This document shows, piece after piece, positions 44,598 through 54,900 of a stretch of 64,000 bases of DNA. The first letter of the stretch is position 1; the number at the start of each line of letters is the position of its first letter. Below the pieces are notes generated by a model. The model was not told where the DNA came from. It did no database searches and saw only the letters and a list, made by a program, of their open reading frames with translations. Origin of the DNA: Isochrysis galbana (taxonomy: Eukaryota; Haptophyta; Isochrysidales; Isochrysidaceae); assembly GCA_018136815.1 (NCBI GenBank), contig CM030938.1, positions 5,886,275 to 5,950,274 on the forward strand, given 5' to 3'. The position numbers were made by a program, and so were the translations under genes.

Positions 44598-46445
44598 TCA
44601 ACTCATATTGACGCCCGTCAGGAGGCTCTCCTTGATCGCAAGCTGTACTAGCCGCTCCTCCTCTGCCTTAGCCTCCGCCCGCGTGGCACACGTTGTTTCG
44701 GTCGCGACATCCCCACGCGCACTATGCCTGAGGTTTTCGCATTGACCCACTCCGTGCTCTGGCAGGCCCTGTCTGCAACGCCATCTACATCTGGTCACTT
44801 CGGAGAGAGTATGTGTAAATCTCCAAGGCGTGTCACCATAGGCATGGCGTAACAAGAGGGCAAGAGCAGGGTCGTGTGCACGAAGGCGAGCGCGAGAGGA
44901 GACTTGCCCATTGACGTCCGTCCTAGCCGTTGCGTTGAACCAGGACTAAAGAGACACCAGAGACGGGATGAGATTGGCTGCTGACAGCTGTGCCGGATGC
45001 TATAACAGGTTTGAAAAGGTGGACACGCTCCATTGGCACTCCTTAGCATGGATTGAAAAGTCTCGCGAAGGTCCGGAATTACCTGGGTGCCCTCAGCCCA
45101 ATATTCGTCTGGGTTGGAGGCCATGTAGCAGTCCTTTGGGTAGAGCTTGCGCGCCCTTGCTTCGGCATGGGCGGCAACGACCAACTGCCGTACTTCTTCA
45201 CTCATGCCGAGGTTGAGGACAGTGTGGCCTGTGCCATGTGTTGATGGTCGGGATGAGAATGGCTTCACGTGCTCGGAGCAAGGCGGGTAGGAGGCAACTC
45301 AGAAATGACATGGAGCGCGGCTAGCAAGGATGTTTTCGAGCTCACTGACCACCACAGGCATGCGTACCGAATTCATGCACAAGGATCGACTCATCAGGAT
45401 AGTGAGGGTCTCGTTCAATCTCCTCGCCTAGGTTCTCCTCGCCCACGGAAGTGACTTGACCTCCGCCAACGCCACGTGTGGTAGCATCGATACTGCAGTC
45501 GACTGGCGCTACACCACCGGAAACTTCTAGGGTCCGACTCGAGGCATTGTGTTCGTCGGACGAGGATGAGACTAGCCCCGTAAAATTAGGCGCAACATCG
45601 GGTGGCAGCGGAGCTAAGTTGGTGATCTCATTTTGGTCCAAAGCATCTTGTGCAGGGCTTGCAACTGCTGCTTGCGTCTGGGCCAGAGCAGTGAGGAGGG
45701 TGACGTCAGATACGATGCCATCCTCCACAAGATTACCTAGCATGCGACAGAGGACGTCTGGTGCTAGTTGCTGGAGCTGTAAGACCACATGCTTTGCTCG
45801 CTCAATACGTTCCTGATGACATGCATCACTTCCGGCCTCGTGAGACACATGTGTGCTCAAGCACAGAGCCTCGGCGTCCGCATCCACTTTGACAGGCCGC
45901 TGTGCGGCAATAGCCCATTCATGATGCTCCGGAATATCGGACGTCTTTTGCTTGCGCCCAATGATAGCAACCGAGCACTGCCTCGACTCTAGTCGCTCCA
46001 AAACTGATGCAGGGCTCTCTTGCAACATGCCTCGCACCACGTCAGCGGCACGACTCAGTGCCTCGGTTCCGACCTCGGCCGCAGCCTTGACCTGCAGCCC
46101 ACCTATGCCAACATTACATGCCTGCGTGTAAAAGGACTGTGTCTTGGGTCGGTCTCTCTGCACACTGCCAGTGCCACTGCCCCCGTCTTCTACCTCGACC
46201 AGTAGAAGCGTCTGCTCTGGCTCTCCTTCAGCAATCGTCAGTTCAGTCTGAAGTGCCGGCATATCGGAGGATGCAGCGCGCAGGCTGCGCAGTCTCCACT
46301 TGTGGCCGACGAAGGTCTCCTGCTCTTTCGCTCCGCCTGGCCTGATCGCCTCGCCGTACGCGACCTCTTGCCCCTCCGGGTCGCACCAGAGCAGCTGAGC
46401 CTCGTGCGAAGAGCCATTGACTGCCAGCACACGCACCAGTGCCAT
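44598..46445 (-). CDS. Zincin metallopeptidase with N-terminal VHL-beta-like domain
   Basis: Three exons (46445-45368, 45228-45083, 44945-44598) join in phase to 523 residues. Residues 15-52 (AQLLWCDPEGQEVAYGEAI, ETFVGHKWRLRS) have the pattern of the VHL beta domain, which in pVHL binds hydroxyproline. From about residue 165 the sequence follows a fungal/protist zincin family: VAIIGRKQKTSDIPEH, then a 130-residue Ala/Gln-rich insertion, then TSVGEENL and DESILVHEFGH. The zinc motif HEFGH is created exactly at the first splice junction. NPDEYWAEGTQSWFN downstream supplies the probable third ligand (Glu), and DPALALLLRHAYGDTPWRF ends the domain. Catalytic residues look intact. Cytosolic location is inferred from the absence of a signal peptide. 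Substrate unknown. Confidence 0.87.
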
Positions 46446-46784
46446 AGTAACGCTGGGTGGTGAGGGGTGGCTGAGGGTGGGAGAGAGAAGAGGGACGCCG
46501 GAAGAAGAGCACGCGTTGAGCGTTCGAGGACCACGGGGCGGTTCTCCCACCGAGGACGCAGCGCAGTGAGCGGCGGGCGGCGGGCGGAGGCAAGAGGAGA
46601 GAGGGGAGAAACGAGGGAGAGAGAGAGGGCCGGACTTAGGACTAAAGTAGAGTAGTAGAGCAAAGAGGTTCCAAAAATATCTCTGACTCTGACCTTCCTC
46701 GCCAACTGTCGCGTGAATGACCGCCGTCCGCTGCTTGTCGCCCCTTGTTCACGTTTCCGTGTAGAGTTCATGTTACCCCCCAGG
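46446..46784. other. Upstream region of the metallopeptidase gene
   Basis: Promoter/5' UTR expected here; GA-rich segment at 46590-46630. Nothing specific recognised. Confidence 0.4.
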
Positions 46785-47080
46785 AGCCAACGCCCCCCAG
46801 GAGCTCTCGGGGGCCCCCGAGAGCTCTCGGGGGGAAATTTTCTCCCGATCGCCAACAGCCCCACCAAGAGCTATCGGGGGACCGAGAAAATCCCCCGATT
46901 GCTATTGGGAGATTTTACGTCCCCCGGGGAGCTATCGCGTTTTATTTAAGGTCGGCCCCCAATAGCTATCGGGGGCGAAAGGCGGCACCCGATAGCTATT
47001 GGGGGGAAACGACGGGCGCCAATAGCTATTGGGGGAAAACGACGGGCGCCGATACCGATAGCTATCGGGGGGCTGTCCTT
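46785..47080. repeat. Cluster of imperfect palindromes, core AGCTAT/AGCTCT
   Basis: About nine copies of a palindrome of the type CCGATAGCTATCGGGGG or CCCGAGAGCTCTCGGGGG, spaced 30-40 bp, with linkers such as GAAACGACGGGCGC. Each copy can fold into a hairpin of 7-9 bp. Confidence 0.9.
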
Positions 47081-47088
47081 GTCGCGGT

Positions 47089-47932
47089 TTGGGCCGGGCC
47101 AGAGTTTCGTTTGAGACCCACCCAAATTTTGTTTCGATATTTCGCTTCCCTTGACCCAAATTTTGCAGCTTATTTCGACTGAAATTCGACCTTACACCTT
47201 TAATTCGATCGAAATATCGACATTTTACATTTTGCTCTTCGGCGTGCCAGGCGAGGCGTATTATTAAGTGCTAAGTAAGTGCACGAGGCATAGAAATGAT
47301 AGAAATTTTCTAGAAATGGCAGCATCACATTGTACATCACACAGCTCTACAAGTCAAACCTGAGAGCCCACATGACACATATATGTGACCACAGCCCCAC
47401 ACATCACACATCTCACATCTCGTCGCAACCCGCACGATCGAGCTCAAATCAGCATCAACCCACGATCCTCTTGTTGTACCGACTCATCAAAGACACTTGC
47501 AGATGATCGGACAATGCACTAGCTTGCATCTCACCATACATGACACGAAGCAAAGAGAAAACACATTCACACGAGGCAGAATTCGGAGTAATAGCAAAAG
47601 CTACACGCGCTGCCTCCGCCCACGCCGGAAAAGACTCGCCGTTGGCGCGCCACCAATCCAGCACTCCATCCGAAAAATCCTTGACATCCAAGACGTTGAT
47701 CGCGGCATGCGCGGCCGCGCTCATGTAGACCGCGCCGCGTCTGGGCCGCTTCCTGAGGCCTCCAGCTCCAACAGGCGGGCCGTCCATCGCTCCAACACGC
47801 CCAAATTTCGCTGCCGCGGCCGCGGGGTCCCGTTGCCCCAACCAAATCCCACCCAAATTTCGGTCAAAATTTTTATTTCGTTGACGGACCCAAATTTTAC
47901 AAAAAATTTTGCGAAACTCTGGCCCGGCCCAA
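47089..47932 (-). mobile_element. hAT element with intact TIRs and 8-bp TSD
   Basis: 844 bp. Termini are inverted repeats of 21 bp beginning TTGGGCCGGGCCAGAG. Both ends are flanked by GTCGCGGT (47081-47088 and 47933-47940), the 8-bp duplication expected of hAT transposition. It contains a transposase C-terminal fragment on the minus strand (47455-47856), so it is an internally deleted, non-autonomous copy. Confidence 0.93.
47455..47856 (-). pseudogene. hAT transposase dimerisation-domain fragment
   Basis: 133 codons ending at 47455. GVLDWWRANGESFPAWAEAA, ITPNSASCECVFSLL and SDHLQVSLMSRYNKR match the hAT C-terminal dimerisation domain. The catalytic core is absent. Sequence differs clearly from the relic at 3971-4970, so two hAT lineages are present. 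Confidence 0.85.
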
Positions 47933-48154
47933 GTCGCGGTTAGGGGGAGAGCCGAGAGCCGCCCTTAGGTTTCCCCAAGGGAGCCTCTCTCCCTTGGTTT
48001 CCCCCCTTTGCGAGTTTTCATCCGCGTCCCCTCCGTCCGATCGGGATCCCCCGATCCCCCCCCCCCCCCTTTTCTCTCTCTCTTCCCAAGTGACTTGCCA
48101 AGTGTGATAGGTCGGGGTTGATCATGCTCGATCCCCCTCCCTTGTTTTCTTGTG

Positions 48155-48911
48155 CAACTAAGTTTATACTTGGTTGAACCATGGGGGGGCACGAGCCCCC
48201 CCCTCTCTCCACTCCTCCCCTGCCATGGGGGAGGAACCACCCATCCTCCTGGCACGCCTGATGGCTTGCCAGGAGGCCACTGCCCTACTGACCCACTCCC
48301 TTCCCCACAGGCTCGCCCCATCCGCCCATCCTGGCCCCTCGTGACCAGCCCATCGCTCCAACCCCCCCTCCCCCCCTGGTCGACAGGCAGACAGGCGCAG
48401 ATTGGGGGCCCCAGAGGCTCAGGAGCGCCAGCGAGGGAGAGGCAGGGGAGGCCAGGGCCCAGCCCCAGCCTCCTCTGCCCCCTGAGCTGGCCTCCAGGAG
48501 CCTCCAGGGGTCGCCAGCAGGCAGCTGGAGGCCTGCCGCAGGCGCGCCATCGCGCGTGCCTGCAGGAGAGGGGAGAGAGAGCGCGGAGAAGGGGGTGGGC
48601 GGAGCGAGAGCTCCGCTCACCGGAAAATAGGTAAGTCCCGCACCTGTTTATAGGATAAGTCGGGGCTAAGACCGCCGCCCACTCGGAGACACAGGAGGAA
48701 GGGGGGGAATGATCACCGGGGGGGGGCGCGGGCCACCGGACCATATCTAAGCCCTTCACCCCTATCCCCCTAGTAGTGCACGGGGGGAGTCGCCTTATGG
48801 CGGGGGGAGAAGGGCCGGGGGAGTGGGGGTGTAGAAAGTTTTCCTACGTGAGTAGAAAGTAGAGGGTCCACGGCCGCGTGTGCGGTGAGACTATTAAAAG
48901 GTTTATTATCC
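48155..48911 (+). mobile_element. Hairpin-ATG retroposon, copy F, with 14-bp TSD
   Basis: 757 bp flanked by CTTGTTTTCTTGTG at 48141-48154 and 48912-48925. Starts with the hairpin AACTAAGTTTATACTTGGTT, ATG at 48181, then GC-rich body, and ends GGTGAGACTATTAAAAGGTT plus TATTATCC. This is the best-preserved copy; its frame from the second ATG (48224) reads MGEEPPILLARLMACQEA before a stop. Confidence 0.88.
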
Positions 48912-48997
48912 CTTGTTTTCTTGTGTGTGCGCGCCCTTTGTTTCCTTGTTTCCGCTTTCCCCGTGTCCCGGGTGTTTCCCGCTCTTTCTCTTGTCTT

Positions 48998-49439
48998 CAG
49001 TGATGGTGCATCAGTACTGACGTCAGTTTTTTACATCAGTGTCAGTTCACCTCAAGCTGACAACTGATGTCAGTTGTCAGTTGTCAGCAGCTTGGAGCGG
49101 GGAGAAAAACAAAACACGCAGTCCTCTTTACTTTCTACATCCAAAGAAAAAAATATGTAAAACAACCCAAACCGAGGTTCGAATCCGTGCCCAGCGTCGC
49201 ACATCGCACGCGCAGTGTAAACTGAGCCGCTATAGGGGCCAGTTATCGGACGATACTTGTGCGTTTTGTGGTATCTATACTTTCAGCAAAGACACAGGTC
49301 ACTGATGTCAGCTGATATTCTGCTCGCTCAGAGCCTTTGAGGTGATGTCAGCTGATGGACCTCATCAGCTGACATCACCTACTGATGTCAGTGTTAGCTC
49401 GAAGTTGGTGTCAGCTGACGGACTGATGCACCATCACTG
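48998..49439. mobile_element. hAT-type MITE, 442 bp, with 8-bp TSD
   Basis: Termini are inverted repeats beginning CAGTGATGGTGCATCAGT. Flanked by CTTGTCTT at 48990-48997 and 49440-49447. No coding capacity. The interior has many CTGATGTCAG palindromes. Diverged relatives are at 34150-34300 and probably 12035-12110. The 8-bp duplication and CAG start point to hAT transposase as the mobilising enzyme, but its TIR differs from that of the 47-kb element. Confidence 0.93.
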
Positions 49440-49447
49440 CTTGTCTT

Positions 49448-50008
49448 TGTCCAGAGTTCCCGAGAGTCGCCCCCATGGCCGCACTCCCAGGGGCTCTGGG
49501 CAAGCTGTCCCGCCCCGCGTCGCCCCATGTTCGTGCTGGCGGTGTCCCCGCTGGTGTCTGGCCTCCCTCCAGCGCCAGTGCCCCCCGTGCTCAGCCCTTT
49601 GTGAGCCTGGGTGTCCTTGGTGTGCCCCATACTTGGTCACAACATTCCTTTGAGTCTCACTCCACACACACAGCCACAGCCACAGCCACTCCACTCCTCA
49701 AGCCACATGGTAGCGGAGGTGTTCACGCCTCACTGCCCGTCCCAGTCTCTCCTTCACCTCCTCCCTTCGCCTCGCCCACGACCGCGCCCTCCCACCAGCC
49801 GCCATCGCACCACCACACACTTCCACCCCTCATCCACCAGAGTCCACCGAGCACTGACTGGATGGGGGCTCCCACCTGGCACGCTGTGCAGCCCAACCGT
49901 CACATGCCGCCTGCCCAGCCAAGCCCAGCCCATCCATACACTCCCTTCCAGCCTTCCCAGCCTTCGGCCCACCCGCCCGCCAACCCTCGCGCAGCCGCTC
50001 TCGAACTG
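49448..50008 (+). other. Pro/His-rich open region, unassigned
   Basis: A long plus-strand frame (from 49475) is Pro/Ser/His-rich and lacks domains. It may be a gag-like remnant; the codon pattern does not decide it. Confidence 0.3.
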
Positions 50009-50636
50009 CTACTGGTGAGGGTTGGGAATTGTGATTCCGGGCGCATCTTCTGCCAGGACGCGAGGGCGTGGGGCGGTTGGGACCGCGGCGATACGATCGA
50101 GGGTGGCTTGGTAGGGCTCATAGGCCCCCTCCGAGTCCGATGGCAACGGTGGGGCGGCCTCATCTGCCTCCGAGAGGGGAGGATAAGCCTCAACAGCCTC
50201 TTCCATGTAGATTTCAGTGAGAGCGGGCTCATGCCCGCTCTCCACAGCATCGGAGGGCGATGGGGGTGGTGATGGAGGCGCGGCGCCGGCCTCGAATGGG
50301 TGATAGACGGCGGTAGCCGCGAGCTCGGCCTCTGAGGAGGCGCGGTCTTCGGGAGTGGTGGTGGGCAGAGCGGGCAGGAGGCCCGCTTCTGCAGGAGGAG
50401 GGGGCCTTGGGCCCCTTTGGCGGGCCCGGCGCGGGACGCGTCGACTTCGATTCTTCACCTGACGGATCGAGCATAACCACTGGCTCGATATGCGACGAGA
50501 CGGAAGGGAAACGATCGGCGGAAGGCGCGGCGAAGGTGGCCGGGAGTGATGGAATGACGGGCTGGACCACCTCCTCAGCAGAGGAAAGCGGGAGGACGGG
50601 CTTGGGCGAGGGCGAGCGCGACGACGGAGCGGACAT
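50009..50636 (-). CDS. Pro/Ser-rich gag-like frames of repeat element H
   Basis: Two overlapping minus-strand frames (50636-50229 and 50458-50009) with Pro/Ser/Ala/Glu-rich composition, for example PVLPLSSAEEVVQPVIPS and EIYMEEAVEAYPPLSEADEA. Nucleotide similarity to 36040-36100 shows that the region is repetitive. Upstream on the same strand (51293-51312) is the motif shared with 17188 and 42068. Element-derived and of unknown function. Confidence 0.35.
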
Positions 50637-51978
50637 GGCTAGGCGGATCGGGACGGATAGGCTGAGACTGAGAGGGTGGAGAGGTTTGGTATTGAGGTAG
50701 TGTTGAGAACGAGGGACGAGAACGGGAACGGGAACGAGAACGAGAGCGACGAACGAAGAACGACAGACGACAGACGGCTAGGGTCCGATGGACCGACGAG
50801 ATGACACTACACTCACGTTAACACTCTCCACACTAACGTATCCTTATCACGGAACGCACAGGAACCTGCTGGCAGACCGAACAAGGAAGAGAATGCCGAC
50901 AAGAGAGCGACGGGGCGACGGACGATCCGACGGGGGCGACAGTTACGCACAAGAATAAGGAGGGAATCTTTCGAGAACCCTTAAGTGAGGTGATGAAGAC
51001 CGAAGTAAAATAGCGCCACGATATAATCCAACGGCCAACACCTGAGGGGGAATCAGGGTCACACATGGGGGCGGTTCCTTGCACCGGCGATACCTGAACG
51101 CGCGACTTAGCCTAAAAACGCGAGGAGCACGCAAGGAGGTAAGCCAGGTGAGCGGCAAGCAGGCGACAAGGGAGGCGACAAAGGAGGCGAGGGCAAAGAG
51201 GGCGAATGGACGAATGTAGGACCCTGCGACTGTGACTAGTGGCTAGCCTGCAAGGAGGGAACTTAGAAACGCAAACAACTTCTAAAACAAAAAGGTCGAT
51301 CGCGGATGCGACATGCACTCGATGTGCCTATGCGGCTGTGGGTGATAGTGTTTGTATTGTAGGTGTGTAGGAGAAGGAGAAGAATGCCAGAGGGTGAAGC
51401 CACTCGGACCCGTGTGAGGCGCAGCGCGGCAGCGGCCGTCGGACGAAGGTTTTTGCTGCTTGCTTGTGGCCGCCATGCCGGCTCAGCGGAGCGGGCGCAG
51501 TGCGATGCCGCGAGTGGGATAGAGAAGAGCCGAGTTTTGTGAAATCATATTGAACAAGGTTGCATAATTTGTTAATTTTTCCATATGAAACAACTGCGAA
51601 CACAGGGTGCTTGTGCAGGGCCTTTCTCGATAGAGCTTGTCGCCAAGAACGACCTACCTCTATGTACACTGGCTCAATCGCGGGTACCACTTCATGTGGG
51701 GAGGCAAGAAACCCAAACCACCTCGCCAGGGGTAGGGGACACTGCGAGAGGAGAAAACAAGAGGCAGGCGATGCGTAGCCACAATATCGGATAGTGGGAG
51801 CGATAGCATGGCTATGTGAGATCTTGCTGTGAACATACACATTGCGAGGAGGATATGGTGAAGATGCAGCTCATACTTGCGCTTAGGTAGCAAGCATGGA
51901 ACTCGCAAGAGTAGAGGGCGTGTCGAAGGGCTGGGTCACGACAAAACGCTCTCCCCCCAAACACAGCCCGAGCTGTCT
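50637..51978. other. Upstream part of element H and 3' flank of the symporter gene
   Basis: GAACGG/GAACGA short repeats at 50705-50755. GTCGCATCCGCGATCGACCT on the minus strand at 51293-51312. No gene recognised. Confidence 0.4.
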
Positions 51979-54900
51979 TTAAGTGGCGATCTGCAAGCCG
52001 GTAGAACCCGTCGAAAGTCCACGTGAAGCGGTGTGCGCGAATTGAGCGGTGGAGATGACGTAGAGACGAACCTGACAAGATGAGCAAACACAATCGCTGT
52101 GAGTGGAAGCGGACCTTAAAGGCTGCACAAATAAAACATACTTGCAAACGATCAGGCTGCCAACTGATTGACGCATCAATGGGCATGGCATGCAACATAC
52201 CGCATCCCACGGAATGAGCACAAATAGCGCCGAGAGGACGAGACAGCCCAAGGTTGTTATCGCCTCGACGCCCGAAAACACCATCAGGGCAATCAATGCG
52301 GCAACAAGCGCAAGCCAAAGGGCGAGGCGCGAGCATAAGAAGGCACGCAGCGCCTTTGTGGAGCGGAAGGTGGCCCACTCGCCCGTAGAGAAATGTTCCC
52401 TCACGAATGACTCTGCCGTGTTGGGCGGAAGAACAACAGGTTTGCCGTCTAGAGGATCAATGACATCGAGGCCGGGTGACGCAGTCCGTGCAGCAACAGC
52501 AGCCTGGATGGCAGCATGAGCTGTCGCGTCGATGGGCATACGCGAGGCAGGTATAGCGGCGATGAATGCGAGCAAGCCGGGCACAGCCAAAAAGAAGAAG
52601 GAAATCAAGCCTTGTACAGGGCCGTCTTGCGCAGCGCACGGCGCGGTGGCCGGCTCGGGGGCGTAGAGAAGCTCCGACCCAAAGGTGCCGGTGCATGAGT
52701 ATCCCACATTGTTCGGACAGTGCCACCTTGCGTACGGCTGGCCAATGGTGCGGCTGCAAGAGACACCACATCCACAGGTGCACCCACCCAGCGGCACATA
52801 TCCGGCGGCGGCGAGCGTGAGCATGGGTATCACACCACCTGCTATCTCGACGAACTGTTGCAGATTCGTTTCGATTACCGTATACCTACACGTAATTGAA
52901 GAAACGGCGAGACACATAGTGGGTTGCAGAGGGCGGAGGATAACACACTTGCAACGGGGACTGCCTTGGAGAAGCAGGGAGCACGCCGAAATATCTGCGA
53001 CTTGCGTGTGTCCCTCATGAAGAGAAACACGATCAGCGTGCCGGAATGCGGGGGCCGGGGAGTGATGCGCCATTCGCTGCAGATCGGCCGCGCGCGCGTG
53101 CGCACATCCCCTCGTCGCGCGTGCCAGAATGAAGCTCTGCGTAGTCGATGATGTCTGCCAACATCGCGTCGGGCAGCACAAAGCCAAGCACCTGCACTAG
53201 CAGGAAGGAGGTGCACGATGATGAATAGATGCAGATATGGCAGCAGGCGCCGCGGCGCTCCTCTTGAAGTCCATCGAGACAGAAGGATGAAGCCATCGAG
53301 AGAGAAGGATGGAGCCGGGCAGGCGCGAACCTGTCCAACACCAATCAGCATGCCAACGGGTATGAGAGCGGCAGGATTCTCCTTGAAGAACGCCCCAGGA
53401 ATCAAAGAGACCGAGATGTAGATGGCTCCCTCAACCAGCAGCACGTAGACCAACACTGTTTTCTTTCCAAAGCGCTGAGCGGCACTCACAAGAATTCCGA
53501 TGGTGCCCATCCCTAACAGCAACGACGTGTGCACGTGAGGCCGTGACGCGCAAGAGAAGTTCTAAAGCCCACGCGCTACGTGTCGAAGTCTCTTGGGTAG
53601 ACTCGTTACCAATAGAAGAAGTCGATGCAAGCATCTTTACAAATAGCTTGTTTCCCTTTTATGAGAGGCTGAACGCAAGCCGCAGGTCTGGCGCGCACCT
53701 CCGAGTAACGCATAGATGAGGACATAGTTGTACATGCCGATCCACCCCTCAAGCGCCATATTGTGCTTGACCCACAGAGATGCTAAGTTTGACGGCATCA
53801 AAGCGAACAGCGCAAGGGGCAGCTTCATGCAGATATAAAGTAGATATGGACTGCGCAAAGTAGGTGCACCGAGTGAACGAAAGCGGAAAAGGCTAGACAT
53901 TGGACAATCACGTGCTGTCCAGAGCCTGGCTCACCGATTGGCGAGAACCCTTCGCGCGCTCGGAATGAAGGGAACCGGCAAGATGAGGTGGTCATCAGCA
54001 GGCAGCGGGCGTTCCTTGATCGCGCCAAGGAGCACCTAAGACATTAGGAGCAAGAGGGAAGAGTCGTGACACGATCTGCGGGAAGCGGCAGTGTTCCAGT
54101 CCTCAGAAGGACTGGCAGGTGCGCGAGGAAGTTTCGATGGCTACAGCTCTAGCAAATCAGAGCCAGGAACATTTTGAGCAATAGCGTGACAACGGCGGGA
54201 CTTTGCAATACCAAATGCGCCAAAGGGCGCAAATAACGCCATATGAGACGTGCAGTGGCAGTTGTTGCTTGGGCAAATGTGGTGGGCGGCGACGGCGGCG
54301 GCCTCACCACATAGGCGAACAAGGCGAGACCTCCAAAGACAAACGACTGGACACTGTATAGAGCAACAAGATCATCCCCATATGCAGCGGTGAGGCCAAG
54401 ACCGAGAGCAGGAGCAGCGGCGTAGCCAAGGAACTGGAAGAGTGTTTTGATGCCAAACAACGACGATCTCTCGTGGTAGTCCTCGGTGAGCTCCATTCCA
54501 AGGGCGTCGTATGGAATCTGAGACGCGAGAGAGGTTTGTAGACAGAGCTATTTGAGGGTCGGTCGTGTGGTTTGTGCCTATAATCCAAGCACTGTGAACG
54601 GAACGTTTGCTGCTGACCAGGTACACTCATCTTTACTCGATGGGCAAGGTGAGTTGGGCATCTCACAATCTAGCTGCAAGATGAAAAGCGAGTTCCGCGA
54701 GATAGCTCACTTACCTGTGAACCGGTTGCGCAGCAAGCCAGGAAGAGGAAGTAGAAGAGGGCGAAGAAGAAGCTCATTGTGACGCCGTCGCTCCTGGGTA
54801 TTGGCGGGAGGGGCCACTCAAGCTGTTTGGGAACACGAGGGACGGAGTCGCCTTCTGGGCAACCGGCAGGTGAAGGCCTACTCAGCGTGTGCCACTCGCA

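Noticed and set aside
45478-46345. Plus-strand frames opposite the metallopeptidase gene
   Set aside because: Shadows of the well-supported minus-strand exon.
48155-48911. Helitron identity for the hairpin elements
   Set aside because: A hairpin near one end suggested a Helitron, but there is no TC start or CTRR end, and 13-16 bp target duplications are incompatible with Helitron insertion.
49165-49195. B-box-like GAGGTTCGAATCC
   Set aside because: Looks like a tRNA T-loop, but lies inside the hAT MITE without other tRNA arms; the stem also has a mismatch.
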